Below the pieces are notes generated by a model. The model worked only from the letters and a program-made list of their open reading frames with translations, did no database searches and was not told where the DNA came from. A stretch of 64,000 nt of DNA, from assembly GCF_000236905.1 (NCBI RefSeq), contig NC_016520.1:744001-808000 (forward strand). Direction: 5' to 3'. A program made the position numbers and the translations under genes. This DNA is from Tetrapisispora phaffii CBS 4417 (taxonomy: Eukaryota; Ascomycota; Saccharomycetes; Saccharomycetales; Saccharomycetaceae). The first letter of the stretch is position 1. The number at the start of each line of letters is the position of its first letter. Shown piece by piece: positions 1 to 11,275 of the stretch.

Positions 1-308
1 CCCATACACCTTAACAACTCACTAATTGAAAAATTAATAATTTGAACCTCAGAGTATGAGAAGTTGTAATTCAACATCAATCAATTAAAGGAATAGTATA
101 AAAGTTGTATATTGACTTATAAGACATGTAAGACTAACTATTATCTGTTTCTAGTACCTTACGATCTCTTTCCAAGCTCCTAATCTTTGAATTTAAAGAA
201 TCCAAACCATTTTGAGAGGAAAAAATTACGTCTGCCTATCTGAGATTTTTTTAAAAGGCTTGATATATTTAAACTGATTCTAAAGATATAGGTTGAATAT
301 TACACAGT
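1..308. promoter_or_regulatory. SRP54 upstream region
   Basis: AT-rich sequence before the SRP54 start codon. I see no coding frame or RNA gene. The left edge of the window cuts whatever lies further upstream. Confidence 0.4.
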
Positions 309-1922
309 ATGGTTTTAGCTGATTTAGGTAAACGTATCAATGGTGCGGTGAACAGTGCACTATCTAATACACAGGATGATTATGTGACGTCTGTTGATAA
401 TATGTTGAAGATGATTTGTACAGCATTGTTAGAGTCCGATGTTAATATTCAATTGGTTTCCAAACTAAGAAGTAACATTAAATCTACTTTAATGGATGCT
501 TTAAAGACTGGTGGATCCAAGTCTACCAGTAATGCGCAGACAAAGAAGTTGATTCAAAAAAGTGTGTTTGACGAATTATGTAATTTAGTTGATTTTGAGA
601 ATAATGACAATGTATTTCTACCAAAGAAGAAGAAAACAAATGTTATTATGTTTGTTGGTTTACAAGGTTCCGGTAAAACTACATCATGTACTAAGTTGGC
701 TGTTTACTATCAAAAAAGAGGTTTCAAAGTTGGTTTAGTCTGTGCCGATACTTTCCGTGCCGGTGCTTTTGATCAATTGAAACAAAATGCAATTAAAGCT
801 CACATTCCATTTTATGGTTCCTATTCTGAAGCAAATCCAGTTAAAGTTGCTGGTGAAGGTATTGAAAAGTTCAAAAAGGAAAAATTTGAAGTCATTATCG
901 TCGATACTTCCGGTAGACATCGTCAAGAAGAGGCCTTGTTTCAAGAAATGGTTGAAATATCCAATGTTGTTAAGCCAAACCAAACCATTATGGTTTTAGA
1001 TGCTTCTATTGGTCAAGCTGCCGAACAACAGTCTAAAGCATTTAAAGAATCTGCAGATTTTGGTGCTATAATTTTAACTAAAATGGATGGCCACGCTAGA
1101 GGCGGTGGTGCTATTTCTGCAGTTGCTGCTACTAATACACCAATAATTTTCATCGGTACTGGTGAGCATATACACGATTTAGAAAGATTTTCTCCAAAAT
1201 CTTTTGTATCAAAATTATTAGGCATAGGTGACATTGAAGGTTTATTGGAACAATTCCAAACTGTCTCCAACTCAGAAGACACAAAAGCCACGATGGAGAA
1301 TATCCAACAAGGTAAGTTCACACTATTAGACTTCAAGAAACAGATGCAGACCATTATGAAGATGGGCCCACTATCAAATATTACTCAAATGATTCCTGGT
1401 ATGAGCAATATAATGAATCAAGTTGGTGAAGAAGAGACTTCAAAAAAGATGAAAAAAATGATATACGTTTTAGACTCAATGACCAAAGAAGAATTAGGAT
1501 CTGATGGCAGATTATTTATTGACGAACCAAGCCGAATGGTAAGAGTAGCAAGAGGTTCAGGTACTTCTGTTTTTGAAGTTGAAATGATTTTAATTCAGCA
1601 ACAAATGATGGCAAGAATGGCTCAATCAACAAAAGCTGCTCAACAGGGTGCAGGTGGTATGCCGGGTATGCCAGGTATGCCAGGTATGCCAAATATGCCA
1701 GGTATGCCTAACATCTCTCCTCAAATGATGCAACAAGCTCAACAAAAATTACAGCAAAACCCTGGTTTAATGCAAAACATGATGAATATGTTTAGTGGCA
1801 GTGGAAATGGTGGGCTTCCAGGTATAGGTGCAGGTGGTATGCCAGATATGAATGAAATGATGAAGATGATGCAAGATCCGCAAATGCAACAAATGGCAAG
1901 ACAGTTTGGCATGGGTGCATAA
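309..1922 (+). CDS. SRP54: Signal recognition particle GTPase subunit Srp54
   Basis: This is the GTPase subunit of the cytosolic signal recognition particle. It binds signal sequences on the ribosome and docks with the SRP receptor at the ER. The protein has 537 residues, close to the length of S. cerevisiae Srp54. Visible parts are an N-terminal helical N domain, a P-loop GLQGSGKTT at residues 117-125, DTSGRH near residue 200, the [11 protein letters not shown] segment near residue 257, and a methionine-rich M domain from about residue 305. The M domain ends in a low-complexity Gly-Met-Pro repeat and several MQ/MM-rich stretches that suit flexible hydrophobic binding. The ATG at 309 gives the expected N terminus. 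It is convergent with SUA7, matching the YPR088C/YPR086W neighbourhood. Confidence 0.97.
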   Translation: MVLADLGKRINGAVNSALSNTQDDYVTSVDNMLKMICTALLESDVNIQLVSKLRSNIKSTLMDALKTGGSKSTSNAQTKKLIQKSVFDELCNLVDFENNDNVFLPKKKKTNVIMFVGLQGSGKTTSCTKLAVYYQKRGFKVGLVCADTFRAGAFDQLKQNAIKAHIPFYGSYSEANPVKVAGEGIEKFKKEKFEVIIVDTSGRHRQEEALFQEMVEISNVVKPNQTIMVLDASIGQAAEQQSKAFKESADFGAIILTKMDGHARGGGAISAVAATNTPIIFIGTGEHIHDLERFSPKSFVSKLLGIGDIEGLLEQFQTVSNSEDTKATMENIQQGKFTLLDFKKQMQTIMKMGPLSNITQMIPGMSNIMNQVGEEETSKKMKKMIYVLDSMTKEELGSDGRLFIDEPSRMVRVARGSGTSVFEVEMILIQQQMMARMAQSTKAAQQGAGGMPGMPGMPGMPNMPGMPNISPQMMQQAQQKLQQNPGLMQNMMNMFSGSGNGGLPGIGAGGMPDMNEMMKMMQDPQMQQMARQFGMGA

Positions 1923-2252
1923 ATACGGTACTACTTCTAAGAAGAAAATTCAATTTTAAATATAATATCATGATAAAATTTCAAATTATATAGTTCATAT
2001 AAACAGCATAGTAGCGAACTCATCAAGTACATATGTTATATTGTATATTAATTAGCAAATACCAAAAACAGAGCATATTTTCCAATAGTTTTTTATTTTA
2101 TCTTAGTTTTATGCGACTAATTGTTATTATCATTCCAATTATGATACGAAAAATAGTCCCTTTTTTAATTTATAATATATAATAGATATCAATTTACTTT
2201 TATTTACTATGTTAATTTATTGTGATTAAATCACATTTTATGCTAATATTTT
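1923..2252. other. SRP54/SUA7 convergent 3' region
   Basis: AT-rich spacer between two convergent genes, with T-rich and TATA-rich stretches typical of yeast 3'-end signals. No gene seen. Confidence 0.4.
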
Positions 2253-3311
2253 TTACTTTTCTTTTTTAATGTTTCTGTCCTTTTCAGCCTTTGGCAAGTC
2301 TTCTAAGATTACTGTTCCATTTGCTATTAATTGTGGATCGACTAACTTCGCTCTGTGTTCATATAATATTTTATAGCCCGATTTAATAGTACCTTCTGTT
2401 ACTTGAAGAATTTGACCTACCCTTGCTGCAGTAATTGGTATTTTAAACAACAAGATATTTAAATAAATAGAAACAACAGCAATAGTAATTGGCGATTTAC
2501 CTGCGATTTCTTCAATTTCTTTACATTTGGCTGCTGTGTATTCTGCAGAAGTCGTAACTTGCATTGGTAAACCCAAATGAGAACAAAATCTTGGTATATA
2601 TGTCAAATTCTGTGCACCACTCATGTTATCAGTATCAATTTTAATAAAACCATCTGCTGATTTCTCTCTTAATATACCCTTCATTATAGCCAAGGTTTTA
2701 CCAAATTCTTTTGTTTTAACATGAATAATAGATTGAATTTCTTTAAAGGTCCTTGCCACCGAAGCTCTTCTACAACCAATTAAGATGGATGCAGCCATCA
2801 CACTTTCAGAAGACTTACCTCTAAGAGATTTTTCATCATGACATAGTTTGTAAGCTTCTTTAGCACAATCTTTAACGATCTTTGGTAATTCAGCGGCATC
2901 ACATAACATTGTAATTTTTGCAAAAGCTGCCTGAACTTCATGATCCTTTTTATCCATAACATTCTTACCTTGTGCTCTATTCAACTCTTTTGTAAATCTC
3001 ATATCTGTACTCTCACCTTGACCAATTCTGGTAGATAAGTTATTACCGTCCAATAATGGATTAGCGGCTTCACCCACACGACTTGGATCATCACCATTTT
3101 GATCATCATTGGAAAATGTTCTCCATTCAGATCTTGTATCAACCAGTTTATCAGATAACACCAACCCACACAATGCACAGACAACATCACCCTCACTAAA
3201 TCTTTCAACAACCTTTGGAGGATAAACTTTACATTCGGGACATGTCAACACAATATTTAAATTTGGACCTCTTCTTTGCTTCTGAGGAATAGCCGCTGAT
3301 ACTTGTGACAT
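2253..3311 (-). CDS. SUA7: Transcription factor TFIIB
   Basis: General transcription factor TFIIB bridges TBP and RNA polymerase II and helps set the start site. The protein has 352 residues against about 345 in S. cerevisiae. The N-terminal zinc ribbon has cysteines 24, 27, 45 and 48. It is followed by the charged reader segment containing [10 protein letters not shown], then two cyclin-like repeats (about residues 120-215 and 230-325). The ATG at 3309-3311 places the zinc ribbon at the usual distance from the N terminus. The tail is lysine-rich. The neighbour relation to ASA1 and SRP54 matches the YPR085-YPR088 region. I see no missing key residue. Confidence 0.96.
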   Translation of the reverse strand: MSQVSAAIPQKQRRGPNLNIVLTCPECKVYPPKVVERFSEGDVVCALCGLVLSDKLVDTRSEWRTFSNDDQNGDDPSRVGEAANPLLDGNNLSTRIGQGESTDMRFTKELNRAQGKNVMDKKDHEVQAAFAKITMLCDAAELPKIVKDCAKEAYKLCHDEKSLRGKSSESVMAASILIGCRRASVARTFKEIQSIIHVKTKEFGKTLAIMKGILREKSADGFIKIDTDNMSGAQNLTYIPRFCSHLGLPMQVTTSAEYTAAKCKEIEEIAGKSPITIAVVSIYLNILLFKIPITAARVGQILQVTEGTIKSGYKILYEHRAKLVDPQLIANGTVILEDLPKAEKDRNIKKEK

Positions 3312-4155
3312 TTTTTCAACTAAACACGAATCCTAAAGTTTCTGTATATCTGCACAATGACCAATATATAACCTACTACTAATCCAATGAGAGAGAGAGA
3401 GTATAATGACAATCAACACACTCAATGAAAATGAACTGTTTAACTTGCTGAATAATGTTAAATCGACTTCTTTAACCGAATAGAAACACAATATAAACGA
3501 AAATAGAAAACAGATAGTAATTATACTAGCAAAATGGAACTGATCGGGCAATATATGATGATACGTATACCTCCTTTGCAATTGCTGTAAGCTTTATTTA
3601 TTGCATTTCAAATTAATTATATATTTTAAATTACTAATTTAAATAGTATTCCTTATATATAAATTTTTTATCTCGTTCCTTCTCTTTTTTTTTTAACGGA
3701 TGCTCTTACAAGTTCGGGTAAGTAGGATTAGATTGAATATCAATTTTAAAGGAAAGGAAAGGAAAGGAATATATGATACTCAGAATATGTATATTTTAGA
3801 AAAGGTTATTTATTCTTTGATATTTAATAAACTGACTAATTACAGTCATTTGGTAATATATTGACAACATATTGATAATATGTTGAATGCGTATTAAGAC
3901 TTTTTCAATTGCAAGTGGGGACAAGAAATTGGTGACTTGACATTACTGAGAAACATAGTTTTATTTTTTACTTATATTAAATTACTCCCGCTATATTATA
4001 AATATTGATTTACTTTTGAAATAAGCTATAACTTTTTCTAGAAAAACAGATCACTTATAAAAATAAGCAAATAAATGCGTCATTGAATTTAGAATTACTT
4101 TATATTTATTTATTTTGATCCAAAGGAGAACAAAAATTTTAAGATTTTTAGAGAA
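3312..4155. promoter_or_regulatory. SUA7/OPY1 divergent promoter region
   Basis: 844 bp between divergent starts. It holds a GA repeat near 3390, a T-run near 3685, and four head-to-tail GGAAA units at about 3751-3770. A minus-strand open frame at 3333-3581 has no ATG and is not believed. Confidence 0.4.
3751..3770 (+). repeat. GGAAA pentanucleotide microsatellite
   Basis: Four tandem GGAAA units, the last ending in T, sit in the promoter region upstream of OPY1. It is a short simple repeat and probably length-variable. No function is implied. Confidence 0.75.
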
Positions 4156-5253
4156 ATGATCCATGTACATAAGTTATACACGTCGAACGCAAACAACAAG
4201 TTAAATAAGACGATTAGTATTGGAACTGTTAATGACACAGTTAGTAAAGTACAGAAGGTCAAAACTACTAAAAGTGATTTTTTAGATCCTCATGAAATTT
4301 TAATTGGTTCTTATTTAAAGAAAAAATCTGCTTTGAATAAACATATCCATGCAAATCCAAACTTTAATAAGAAACATTCAAATGATAATGATCATATGAA
4401 GTTGAAATGGTTGAGATATCATGAACATGTATATTGGTGTGTGTTAAGAAGAAACCAATTTAGTTATTATAAAACCGAAGATGAAAAGGAAGCAGTAGCT
4501 GTAATACCCAGAGAAAATATATTGAACTATAAGATTTCGTATAATAATATTAGCAATTCACATTCTTATATTTTATTTCTATACACAAAAGATAAAACTT
4601 ATACTTTCAAGTTTTTGAGTGTTAATTCGGATGATTCGTCTATTGTTAATAAATGGGCTTTAGCCCTAGATCAGTTTTTAAATAACACGGTTTCTGAAAA
4701 TGAAGAACTTTCTAATGAATATGGGACTATTGCTCAAACTACCTCTAACGAACCTGAAATTGAAGAAGAAGAACATGATGATGAATATAATGATATTGTA
4801 ACAATAAATAACAAAACAACATGTAAAAATAACGATGGGACTAATGAAGGTTTACCAATAATGAAAAATACTAATACTCAATTTGAATCTGATCCTGATA
4901 AATCTTTTTTTGAGACTTTCGATCCAAATAATAAATCACATATCATATTTACAACATTATTATATGTTCATGTAAAAAGTAGATTTAATAGGACAAAATG
5001 GAAACATTTGAAATGTGAATTAACTAACCAGTTTTTAAACATTTATTCAGTTAAGACGAATAAATTAAAGAAATCATTTGATTTAGATTCCGTTATAGAT
5101 TGCATTGAAATTGATAATGATCGATTTTTATTTGCATTGATCACATCCGATGAACGAATTGAATTCAAAGCATTGAATGATGAAGAAATGATCGAATGGA
5201 TAATTAATTTCAAAAGTACTGTATTAATTAGAACAAAATACAAACAACATTAA
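4156..5253 (+). CDS. OPY1: Opy1-like tandem PH-domain protein
   Basis: This 365-residue protein has two pleckstrin-homology-like regions, at about residues 45-175 and 265-360, with an acidic linker (EEEEHDDEYND) between them. S. cerevisiae Opy1 (328 residues) has two PH domains, binds PI(4,5)P2 and the PIP5 kinase Mss4, and was found as an overexpression suppressor of pheromone arrest. Each repeat ends in a tryptophan-containing helix (NKWALALDQF and EMIEWIINF), as expected for PH folds. OPY1 is YBR129C, two genes from VMA2 (YBR127C) in S. cerevisiae, and VMA2 also lies a few genes away here in the same orientation. Assignment rests on domain layout plus synteny. Confidence 0.85.
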   Translation: MIHVHKLYTSNANNKLNKTISIGTVNDTVSKVQKVKTTKSDFLDPHEILIGSYLKKKSALNKHIHANPNFNKKHSNDNDHMKLKWLRYHEHVYWCVLRRNQFSYYKTEDEKEAVAVIPRENILNYKISYNNISNSHSYILFLYTKDKTYTFKFLSVNSDDSSIVNKWALALDQFLNNTVSENEELSNEYGTIAQTTSNEPEIEEEEHDDEYNDIVTINNKTTCKNNDGTNEGLPIMKNTNTQFESDPDKSFFETFDPNNKSHIIFTTLLYVHVKSRFNRTKWKHLKCELTNQFLNIYSVKTNKLKKSFDLDSVIDCIEIDNDRFLFALITSDERIEFKALNDEEMIEWIINFKSTVLIRTKYKQH

Positions 5254-5647
5254 AGAAATACATGAACAATTAAAATTCTGGAAGTGATGATAATGAAAAA
5301 AACGAAGACATATAATCTTTTATGTAGTTTAGGTAATAAATAATGAATTATGAAAATAATTTTTTTTAAAATTTAATATTTAATAACGATCTTTAAATAA
5401 ACAACAATATATATTTAAGTTTTCCTTGAAATGTCATTGTCCTTGTTATCAAGCTATTCCAAGGACTCAGGCAATGAGATTAAAAGCGCTTTACTAAATT
5501 ATTAATTCGAATATATCAAAAATAACTAAACATGTATAAAAGAACAGTTAAGGTTATGCTAAACATTAATAACCACAATAGACATATTATTCAATTTGGA
5601 ATAAACAATACTATTATGAATTAAAAAGTGAACGATATTAGAGAATA
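5254..5647. promoter_or_regulatory. OPY1-ASA1 intergenic region
   Basis: AT-rich 394 bp holding the OPY1 3' end and the ASA1 promoter. No gene seen. Confidence 0.35.
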
Positions 5648-7033
5648 ATGAACAATGTCCGTCTACCTGACTATACACTTAGATTACATAATAGTGAAAT
5701 TACAAGTTTAGTAATTATCAGTGATTTTGAAAACTTTAATACGCCAATACTGTTGTCATCAGATATAGAAGGAAAAATTATATTTTGGGATTTAATTACA
5801 AGAAGACCTGTTTTTATTCATATAATTGAAAAATCTCCACATATAGTTTCAGTTGAATATATCACTAATGATAAATTATATGCAGTTCTTTCCAAAGATC
5901 ATAAATTTAGGATATTTAGATTGACTGAAAATGATAAAATTTCTTTTGAAAATGAATATAAATATTCATTCAATGTTGCTTTTGAATCCCCTGTTAATAC
6001 ATTAAATTTTGCCAATTTTGCAATTCAAAAACTTAATAAAGAGGAAAGTAAATTTAGGCTAATTTGTTGCAATACACAAGATGCAGAAGGCATTGACATT
6101 TATGACTTTAAATTAGATGAAATAAATTCATTAAAACGTATCAAAAAAAATTTAAATTTTTACGATATTGTAAACATTTCGATTAATGACTCTGAATTGT
6201 TTAAATTTGATAAATTAGGGGTTGTTATGAAATTCATTCAGTTTCAAGATGACATTGTAATTGTTGGTTATGAAAGTGGATTTATCATTGGGTTTAGGAT
6301 TCATGAGAATGTTCAATTACTTAGTGGGCCATCAGCAAGTGTGAAGACCTCTTCATTATCTGAAATCCTAAGTGAAAAAAGTAGAGATGAAAACACTGTA
6401 ATTGCAAATATTGTTGAAATTGTTTATATATCAAAAATACATTACCCAAATCCTGTGTTAAACATGACTTTAGATACCAATAAGACGGAGGGACTAACAT
6501 TTTATAGCTCATCTGTGGATAACAAAATTGGAATTCATGATATTAATTTGAAAAATGAAGGTAATACTAGTTTTGATCATGCTGACTTCCACATAAGCGC
6601 TAATAACTCCACTGCTGTAAGAAAAGATATTTCTATAGGATTAAAAAATATAGATACAGAATACGAGAAGATTGGACTAATAGAGAAGAGTAGAGGTAAA
6701 TTTATATTAGGAACTTGGAGAGGCACGACTTGCATACTTGATAACGAATTTAAATTAACTGAAAAAATTCTACGAACTAAGAGCAATATGCTAGTAAACG
6801 AATCTGCTGTAGGAGATATTCAAAATACTGCCAGGGAAGAGAAAAAGATATATAAGGTAACTTCAGTAGGTTACTTTGAATGCTCTGAATCTCTTAATGG
6901 AGATGCAACATCTACGAAATTAATCAATCAATCAAGAAATATAGGCAGCCAAAGGAGACTTAATGCATTTTTGCAATCATTTTGGGTATTTGTCGGATAT
7001 AATGACGGTTGTATCACTATTCATAAAAATTAA
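5648..7033 (+). CDS. ASA1: ASTRA-associated WD-repeat protein Asa1
   Basis: WD40-type propeller protein of 461 residues. Asa1 is a subunit of the ASTRA assembly with Tra1 and the TTT proteins, which act in PIKK folding and chromatin. The N terminus has a typical first blade: LHNSEITSLVI followed by a strand ending in IIFWDL. Later blades are divergent (VIVGYESGFIIGF, KIGIHDI, FVGYNDGCITIHKN at the end), which is characteristic of this poorly conserved protein. The final strand supports a complete C terminus. It lies next to the YPR084W-like gene, as in S. cerevisiae (YPR085C/YPR084W), in the matching orientation. Confidence 0.85.
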   Translation: MNNVRLPDYTLRLHNSEITSLVIISDFENFNTPILLSSDIEGKIIFWDLITRRPVFIHIIEKSPHIVSVEYITNDKLYAVLSKDHKFRIFRLTENDKISFENEYKYSFNVAFESPVNTLNFANFAIQKLNKEESKFRLICCNTQDAEGIDIYDFKLDEINSLKRIKKNLNFYDIVNISINDSELFKFDKLGVVMKFIQFQDDIVIVGYESGFIIGFRIHENVQLLSGPSASVKTSSLSEILSEKSRDENTVIANIVEIVYISKIHYPNPVLNMTLDTNKTEGLTFYSSSVDNKIGIHDINLKNEGNTSFDHADFHISANNSTAVRKDISIGLKNIDTEYEKIGLIEKSRGKFILGTWRGTTCILDNEFKLTEKILRTKSNMLVNESAVGDIQNTAREEKKIYKVTSVGYFECSESLNGDATSTKLINQSRNIGSQRRLNAFLQSFWVFVGYNDGCITIHKN

Positions 7034-7126
7034 TATTACAAAGTACCCATTCATTATCATAAATATATAAACAATCTATCTATATAATTAATATTAAAAT
7101 TAATTTCTCATAAAAAAATCATAGTA

Positions 7127-8620
7127 TTACCTGCTCAAAAAGCTCATTAGTGTAGTTCCAGAATCATGTTCTTTATGTTGCACATTGTTATTTATCAATC
7201 TATCCTTTTCTACAATATCTCTTATTAACATGCTCAGTGCCACATCAACATTGCAATCATCCATAGTGTCAACTGCTACAAAGCCACATTTCCATTTTGT
7301 AGCCAAAGTACGACCCCATTCTATCAATACAGGACTGGCTAATTGATCATTTAGATGTGTACATACAATTATAACAGGCGGTGGAGCATCCGGAGAGGAA
7401 GGTTCAATTTCAATAGATGGAAGTTCAGTTTTAAATTCCCTTAATTGTTGTAATTTTTCCGTTCTTTCTTTTTCTGTTTTCCACATATTTTTTAAACTAT
7501 AACCCAAGGAATAGACATCTTGTTCTTTACCCTTTTCCCAACCTCTTTGATAAGTTCTAAATTCTGCCCATGCATCTAACATCGATGACCTAATTACATC
7601 TAACAATGAAAAACCGCCATCTGTTTTTCTTGTAAATGTTGACCATGATTGATATTTATCATATTCATCACTATTATTTTTATTTTTGTTTTGTGAATCA
7701 CTATAAGAATTCTTCACCTGTGCATCTTTACAGTTTGTGCTATTATTCATATACGTAGGTGGTTCTATATTATGAGATAATTCGGGGACAGCACTATACG
7801 TAAAAATATAACCATCAATTTTACCATTCAATTCTGCAGCACCAGATGCCACCAGAAGTGAAGTTGTAGAGACTGCTCTTCTTGGTTCATCAGCAAGACC
7901 ATGAAGAATATTTTTACCTAAATTTCTGAATAATGAAACTTCCAAAAATGGAACGACCATTTCAGGTTTGAATCCTGGTGTGTCAATTATATCAATTAAA
8001 ATTGGAGTATAATCAGGAGGTACATAATTTCCTGGAATTTTTACTGATGCTTCAACTTCTTTAACTCTTTCAATATTATTTAAATTCCTTTTTGTGTACT
8101 TATATTTATTTTTAACTGTACTAAAATATTTCGCATTTATATCCTTGTTGTTTATCGAAGGACCATTATTATTATTACCAGATGCATTTTTATCTAAAAT
8201 TGATTTTTTTTCTGTAATATATTTATAATATTTAGTATCTTGTTCAACGATATCAATTGTCCTTGAATTATTACTTGATTTTGATTTATTTTGATTCTTA
8301 ACGTTATTGAAATCGTTTATAAATGATTGAAACGTTAATGGGGATAATAGAACATAAGGAGAAAGTTGTGGAGATTTAAAAATCGGTTCAATAGTCTGCG
8401 AGTTCGGAGTTCTCATCAATAACCGTTCATGATTCTGTGAATCTAATAAAGTCTTTGATAATTTGGAATGCGGAATGTAATCAAATAGCCAATTATTCTG
8501 ATTTCTGGTTGGATAATGAGCTTCATGCACCATATTGACCGTTAGCCTAGAAATAAACGATGTTTTACCAGTTGAGTCTCCACCCAACACAGCAATTCTA
8601 ACCGGGGACTGATCTGTCAT
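7127..8620 (-). CDS. Uncharacterised P-loop GTPase-like protein (YPR084W position)
   Basis: The 497-residue protein is at the position and orientation of S. cerevisiae YPR084W, which has no assigned function. The N terminus carries a Walker A motif (residues 13-20, G-G-D-S-T-G-K-T). A DTPG motif (G3-like) near residue 215 follows a hydrophobic strand, and a VCTHLND segment near residue 425 sits where a G4 motif would be. Together they suggest a Ras-like GTPase core interrupted by long Asn/Ser/Lys-rich insertions at about residues 105-195 and 300-330. The ATG at 8618-8620 puts the P-loop 13 residues in, as in small GTPases. The GTPase call is inference from motifs. The existence of the gene is secure. 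Confidence 0.8.
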   Translation of the reverse strand: MTDQSPVRIAVLGGDSTGKTSFISRLTVNMVHEAHYPTRNQNNWLFDYIPHSKLSKTLLDSQNHERLLMRTPNSQTIEPIFKSPQLSPYVLLSPLTFQSFINDFNNVKNQNKSKSSNNSRTIDIVEQDTKYYKYITEKKSILDKNASGNNNNGPSINNKDINAKYFSTVKNKYKYTKRNLNNIERVKEVEASVKIPGNYVPPDYTPILIDIIDTPGFKPEMVVPFLEVSLFRNLGKNILHGLADEPRRAVSTTSLLVASGAAELNGKIDGYIFTYSAVPELSHNIEPPTYMNNSTNCKDAQVKNSYSDSQNKNKNNSDEYDKYQSWSTFTRKTDGGFSLLDVIRSSMLDAWAEFRTYQRGWEKGKEQDVYSLGYSLKNMWKTEKERTEKLQQLREFKTELPSIEIEPSSPDAPPPVIIVCTHLNDQLASPVLIEWGRTLATKWKCGFVAVDTMDDCNVDVALSMLIRDIVEKDRLINNNVQHKEHDSGTTLMSFLSR

Positions 8621-9448
8621 GCTGTTTATTGTTTTTATTTGCTTGACCGGATATTCTCTCTAATGTTAAAACCAATCGAGAGCCCAAATTTGCATGTTCC
8701 AATTAAATCTAGAGTAAGTAAACACAATGAAGGTTTCCAACACTCTATTGCAATTACAAACTAACCCTTTAACATATTAAAAAGGATGAATACACAAGAA
8801 ATCCACATACATGCGCACAGAGTAACAATATCACCCAATTATATAAACATATAGATATTCCTTCTAATGTCTAATGTAATTATTTAAAGCTGTTTCTGAT
8901 GCTTTAAACATTCTTCTCTGATGATTTTATTTCAAATTCGAAATCTTCAAATTTCAATTTTAATAAAAATGTCACATGACTGAACTGAGTCCCCCATATC
9001 ACACACATTGTCACGTACAAAGTGATCATGAATATAACAGTTGCAACCAAAATTGATGAAAAATACATACTTTTTAAAGTACCGAACAAGTTTAAAGTAT
9101 AAGTAATGTAATTCAGAGTATAATTATAATTAAGTTACTTATCAATGTGAAGAATAGATTAAAATTTGCATCTGATTCGGAATTAAAGCAATTATTTACC
9201 TTTATTAGAAGCCACCTTTAATTTTCTTTTTTTCTATTCATTTTATTTTTGGAAGCTTTTAGATATCTAAACATATACATATAAAATATATTAAATTGAA
9301 TACTCTAGTTGAGATTTATTAAGTGAAGTACATTAAGAAGAAGGAGTCACTGATTTGCAATTGATTAAAGAGTGAGATAATAATAATATAAAGCCAGAAA
9401 AAGCAACATACACTAATTCTCATTTTCTTCTTACAAACACAAGCAACA
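8621..9448. promoter_or_regulatory. Divergent promoter region before VMA2
   Basis: 828 bp between the YPR084W-like start and the VMA2 start. It holds a possible micro-gene on the minus strand (8904-9068, listed separately). Otherwise it is AT-rich with no other gene seen. Confidence 0.4.
8904..9068 (-). CDS. Possible 54-residue single-pass membrane micro-protein
   Basis: An ATG-started frame encodes a hydrophobic N-terminal segment (about residues 3-25, rich in Ile, Val, Thr, Met) followed by a charged tail with Glu/Asp/Phe and Lys. This is the pattern of a small tail- or signal-anchored membrane protein. I do not recognise it. Support is limited to the plausible amphipathic layout, since a 55-codon frame can arise by chance in this composition. 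It lies about 280 bp upstream of the YPR084W-like gene on the same strand. Confidence 0.3.
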   Translation of the reverse strand: MYFSSILVATVIFMITLYVTMCVIWGTQFSHVTFLLKLKFEDFEFEIKSSEKNV

Positions 9449-10990
9449 ATGGTTTTATCCGACAAAGAGTTATTTGAATTAAACAAAAGGGCTGTCACTG
9501 AAGGTTTCAAGGTTAAACCAAGACTGAATTATAATACTGTTAGTGGTGTCAATGGTCCTTTAGTTATCTTGGAAAAAGTCAAGTTTCCAAGATATAATGA
9601 AATTGTTAATTTAACTTTACCAGATGGTACTGTTAGACAAGGTCAAGTTTTAGAAGTTAGAGGTGACAGAGCTATTGTTCAAGTTTTCGAAGGTACTTCC
9701 GGTATTGATGTTAAGAAGACTACTGTTGAATTCACTGGTGAGAATTTAAAGATTCCAGTTTCTGAAGATGCCTTAGGTAGAATTTTTAACGGTTCTGGTA
9801 AAGCAATTGATAATGGTCCAAAAGTTTTCGCTGAAGACTATTTAGATATCAATGGTTCTCCAATTAATCCATATGCTCGTATCTATCCTGAAGAGATGAT
9901 CTCCACTGGTGTTTCCACCATTGATACCATGAATTCTATTGCTCGTGGTCAAAAAATCCCTATTTTTTCTGCATCGGGTTTACCACATAATGAAATTGCT
10001 GCACAAATTTGTAGACAAGCCGGTTTAGTTAGACCAACTAAGGATGTCCATGATGGTCATGAAGAAAATTTCTCAATTGTTTTCGCTGCTATGGGTGTTA
10101 ACTTGGAAACTGCTAGATTTTTCAAGCAAGATTTCGAGGAAAATGGTTCGTTAGAGAGAACATCTTTATTCTTGAATTTAGCTAACGATCCTACTATTGA
10201 AAGAATTATTACACCAAGATTAGCCTTAACAACTGCCGAATACTTGGCTTACCAAACCGAAAGACATGTATTAACAATTTTAACCGATATGTCATCATAT
10301 GCTGATGCTTTAAGAGAAGTTTCTGCTGCTAGAGAGGAAGTTCCAGGTAGAAGAGGTTACCCAGGTTACATGTACACTGATTTATCCACCATTTATGAAA
10401 GAGCTGGTAGAGTTGAAGGTCGTAACGGCTCTATTACGCAAATCCCAATTCTAACCATGCCAAATGATGATATCACACATCCAATTCCAGATTTGACCGG
10501 GTATATTACTGAAGGTCAAATTTTTGTTGACAGACAATTATACAATAAGGGTATTTATCCACCAATCAATGTTTTGCCATCACTAAGTAGATTAATGAAG
10601 AGTGCCATTGGTGAAGGTATGACTAGAAAGGATCATGGTGATGTTTCCAATCAATTATATGCTAAATATGCTATTGGTAGAGATGCCGCTGCTATGAAGG
10701 CAGTTGTCGGTGAAGAGGCATTATCGATGGAAGATAAGTTATCATTAGAGTTTTTGGAAAAATTCGAAAAGACTTTTGTTTCCCAAGGTTCATATGAAAA
10801 TAGAACCATTTTTGAAAGTTTGGATCAAGCATGGAGTTTATTGAGAATATATCCAAAGGAAATGCTAAACAGAATTTCACCAAAGATTTTAGATGAATTT
10901 TATGATAGATCAAGAGATGAAGAAGAAGAAAAAGAGGAAGCCCAAGACCCAGATGTTCGTCCAACCCAAACCGAAGAATCTTTAATTTAG
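9449..10990 (+). CDS. VMA2: V-type ATPase subunit B
   Basis: Non-catalytic nucleotide-binding B subunit of the vacuolar proton ATPase V1 sector, which acidifies the vacuole and endosomes. The 513-residue protein is close to the 517 of S. cerevisiae. Recognisable family stretches are the N-terminal beta-barrel ([23 protein letters not shown]), [12 protein letters not shown] near residue 110, a region around residues 170-200 where catalytic subunits have a P-loop but B subunits have [14 protein letters not shown], and [18 protein letters not shown] near residue 305. The C-terminal tail is acidic and variable. Codon use is biased to preferred codons, which fits high expression. In S. cerevisiae (YBR127C) MEO1 lies convergently beside it, as here. 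Confidence 0.98.
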   Translation: MVLSDKELFELNKRAVTEGFKVKPRLNYNTVSGVNGPLVILEKVKFPRYNEIVNLTLPDGTVRQGQVLEVRGDRAIVQVFEGTSGIDVKKTTVEFTGENLKIPVSEDALGRIFNGSGKAIDNGPKVFAEDYLDINGSPINPYARIYPEEMISTGVSTIDTMNSIARGQKIPIFSASGLPHNEIAAQICRQAGLVRPTKDVHDGHEENFSIVFAAMGVNLETARFFKQDFEENGSLERTSLFLNLANDPTIERIITPRLALTTAEYLAYQTERHVLTILTDMSSYADALREVSAAREEVPGRRGYPGYMYTDLSTIYERAGRVEGRNGSITQIPILTMPNDDITHPIPDLTGYITEGQIFVDRQLYNKGIYPPINVLPSLSRLMKSAIGEGMTRKDHGDVSNQLYAKYAIGRDAAAMKAVVGEEALSMEDKLSLEFLEKFEKTFVSQGSYENRTIFESLDQAWSLLRIYPKEMLNRISPKILDEFYDRSRDEEEEKEEAQDPDVRPTQTEESLI

Positions 10991-11275
10991 AACAACGCTA
11001 ACGTCATATATATATACGAAGTAGATAAATATTTAAAGAAACGTAAACTTTAAGCAGTAATATATTTTTTCCCACATAACAATAACAAAAGAAAAGGTAC
11101 AAATTGAAAATTAATTTTATTAGTTATTACAATTATGTTGAATATTTATACAATTTTATATTTTATTTGAATTATACCGTGCATTGGGGTCGATAAAAAT
11201 AAAAAGCAAACTAGGCAACATCAATGGAACAATGCAAGCGTATGTATACTTATGTAAATGTTGATATATCAGTTA

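Noticed and set aside
3333..3581. 82-codon minus-strand frame upstream of SUA7
   Set aside because: It begins at TTG and contains no ATG. It is hydrophobic only because the region is T-rich.
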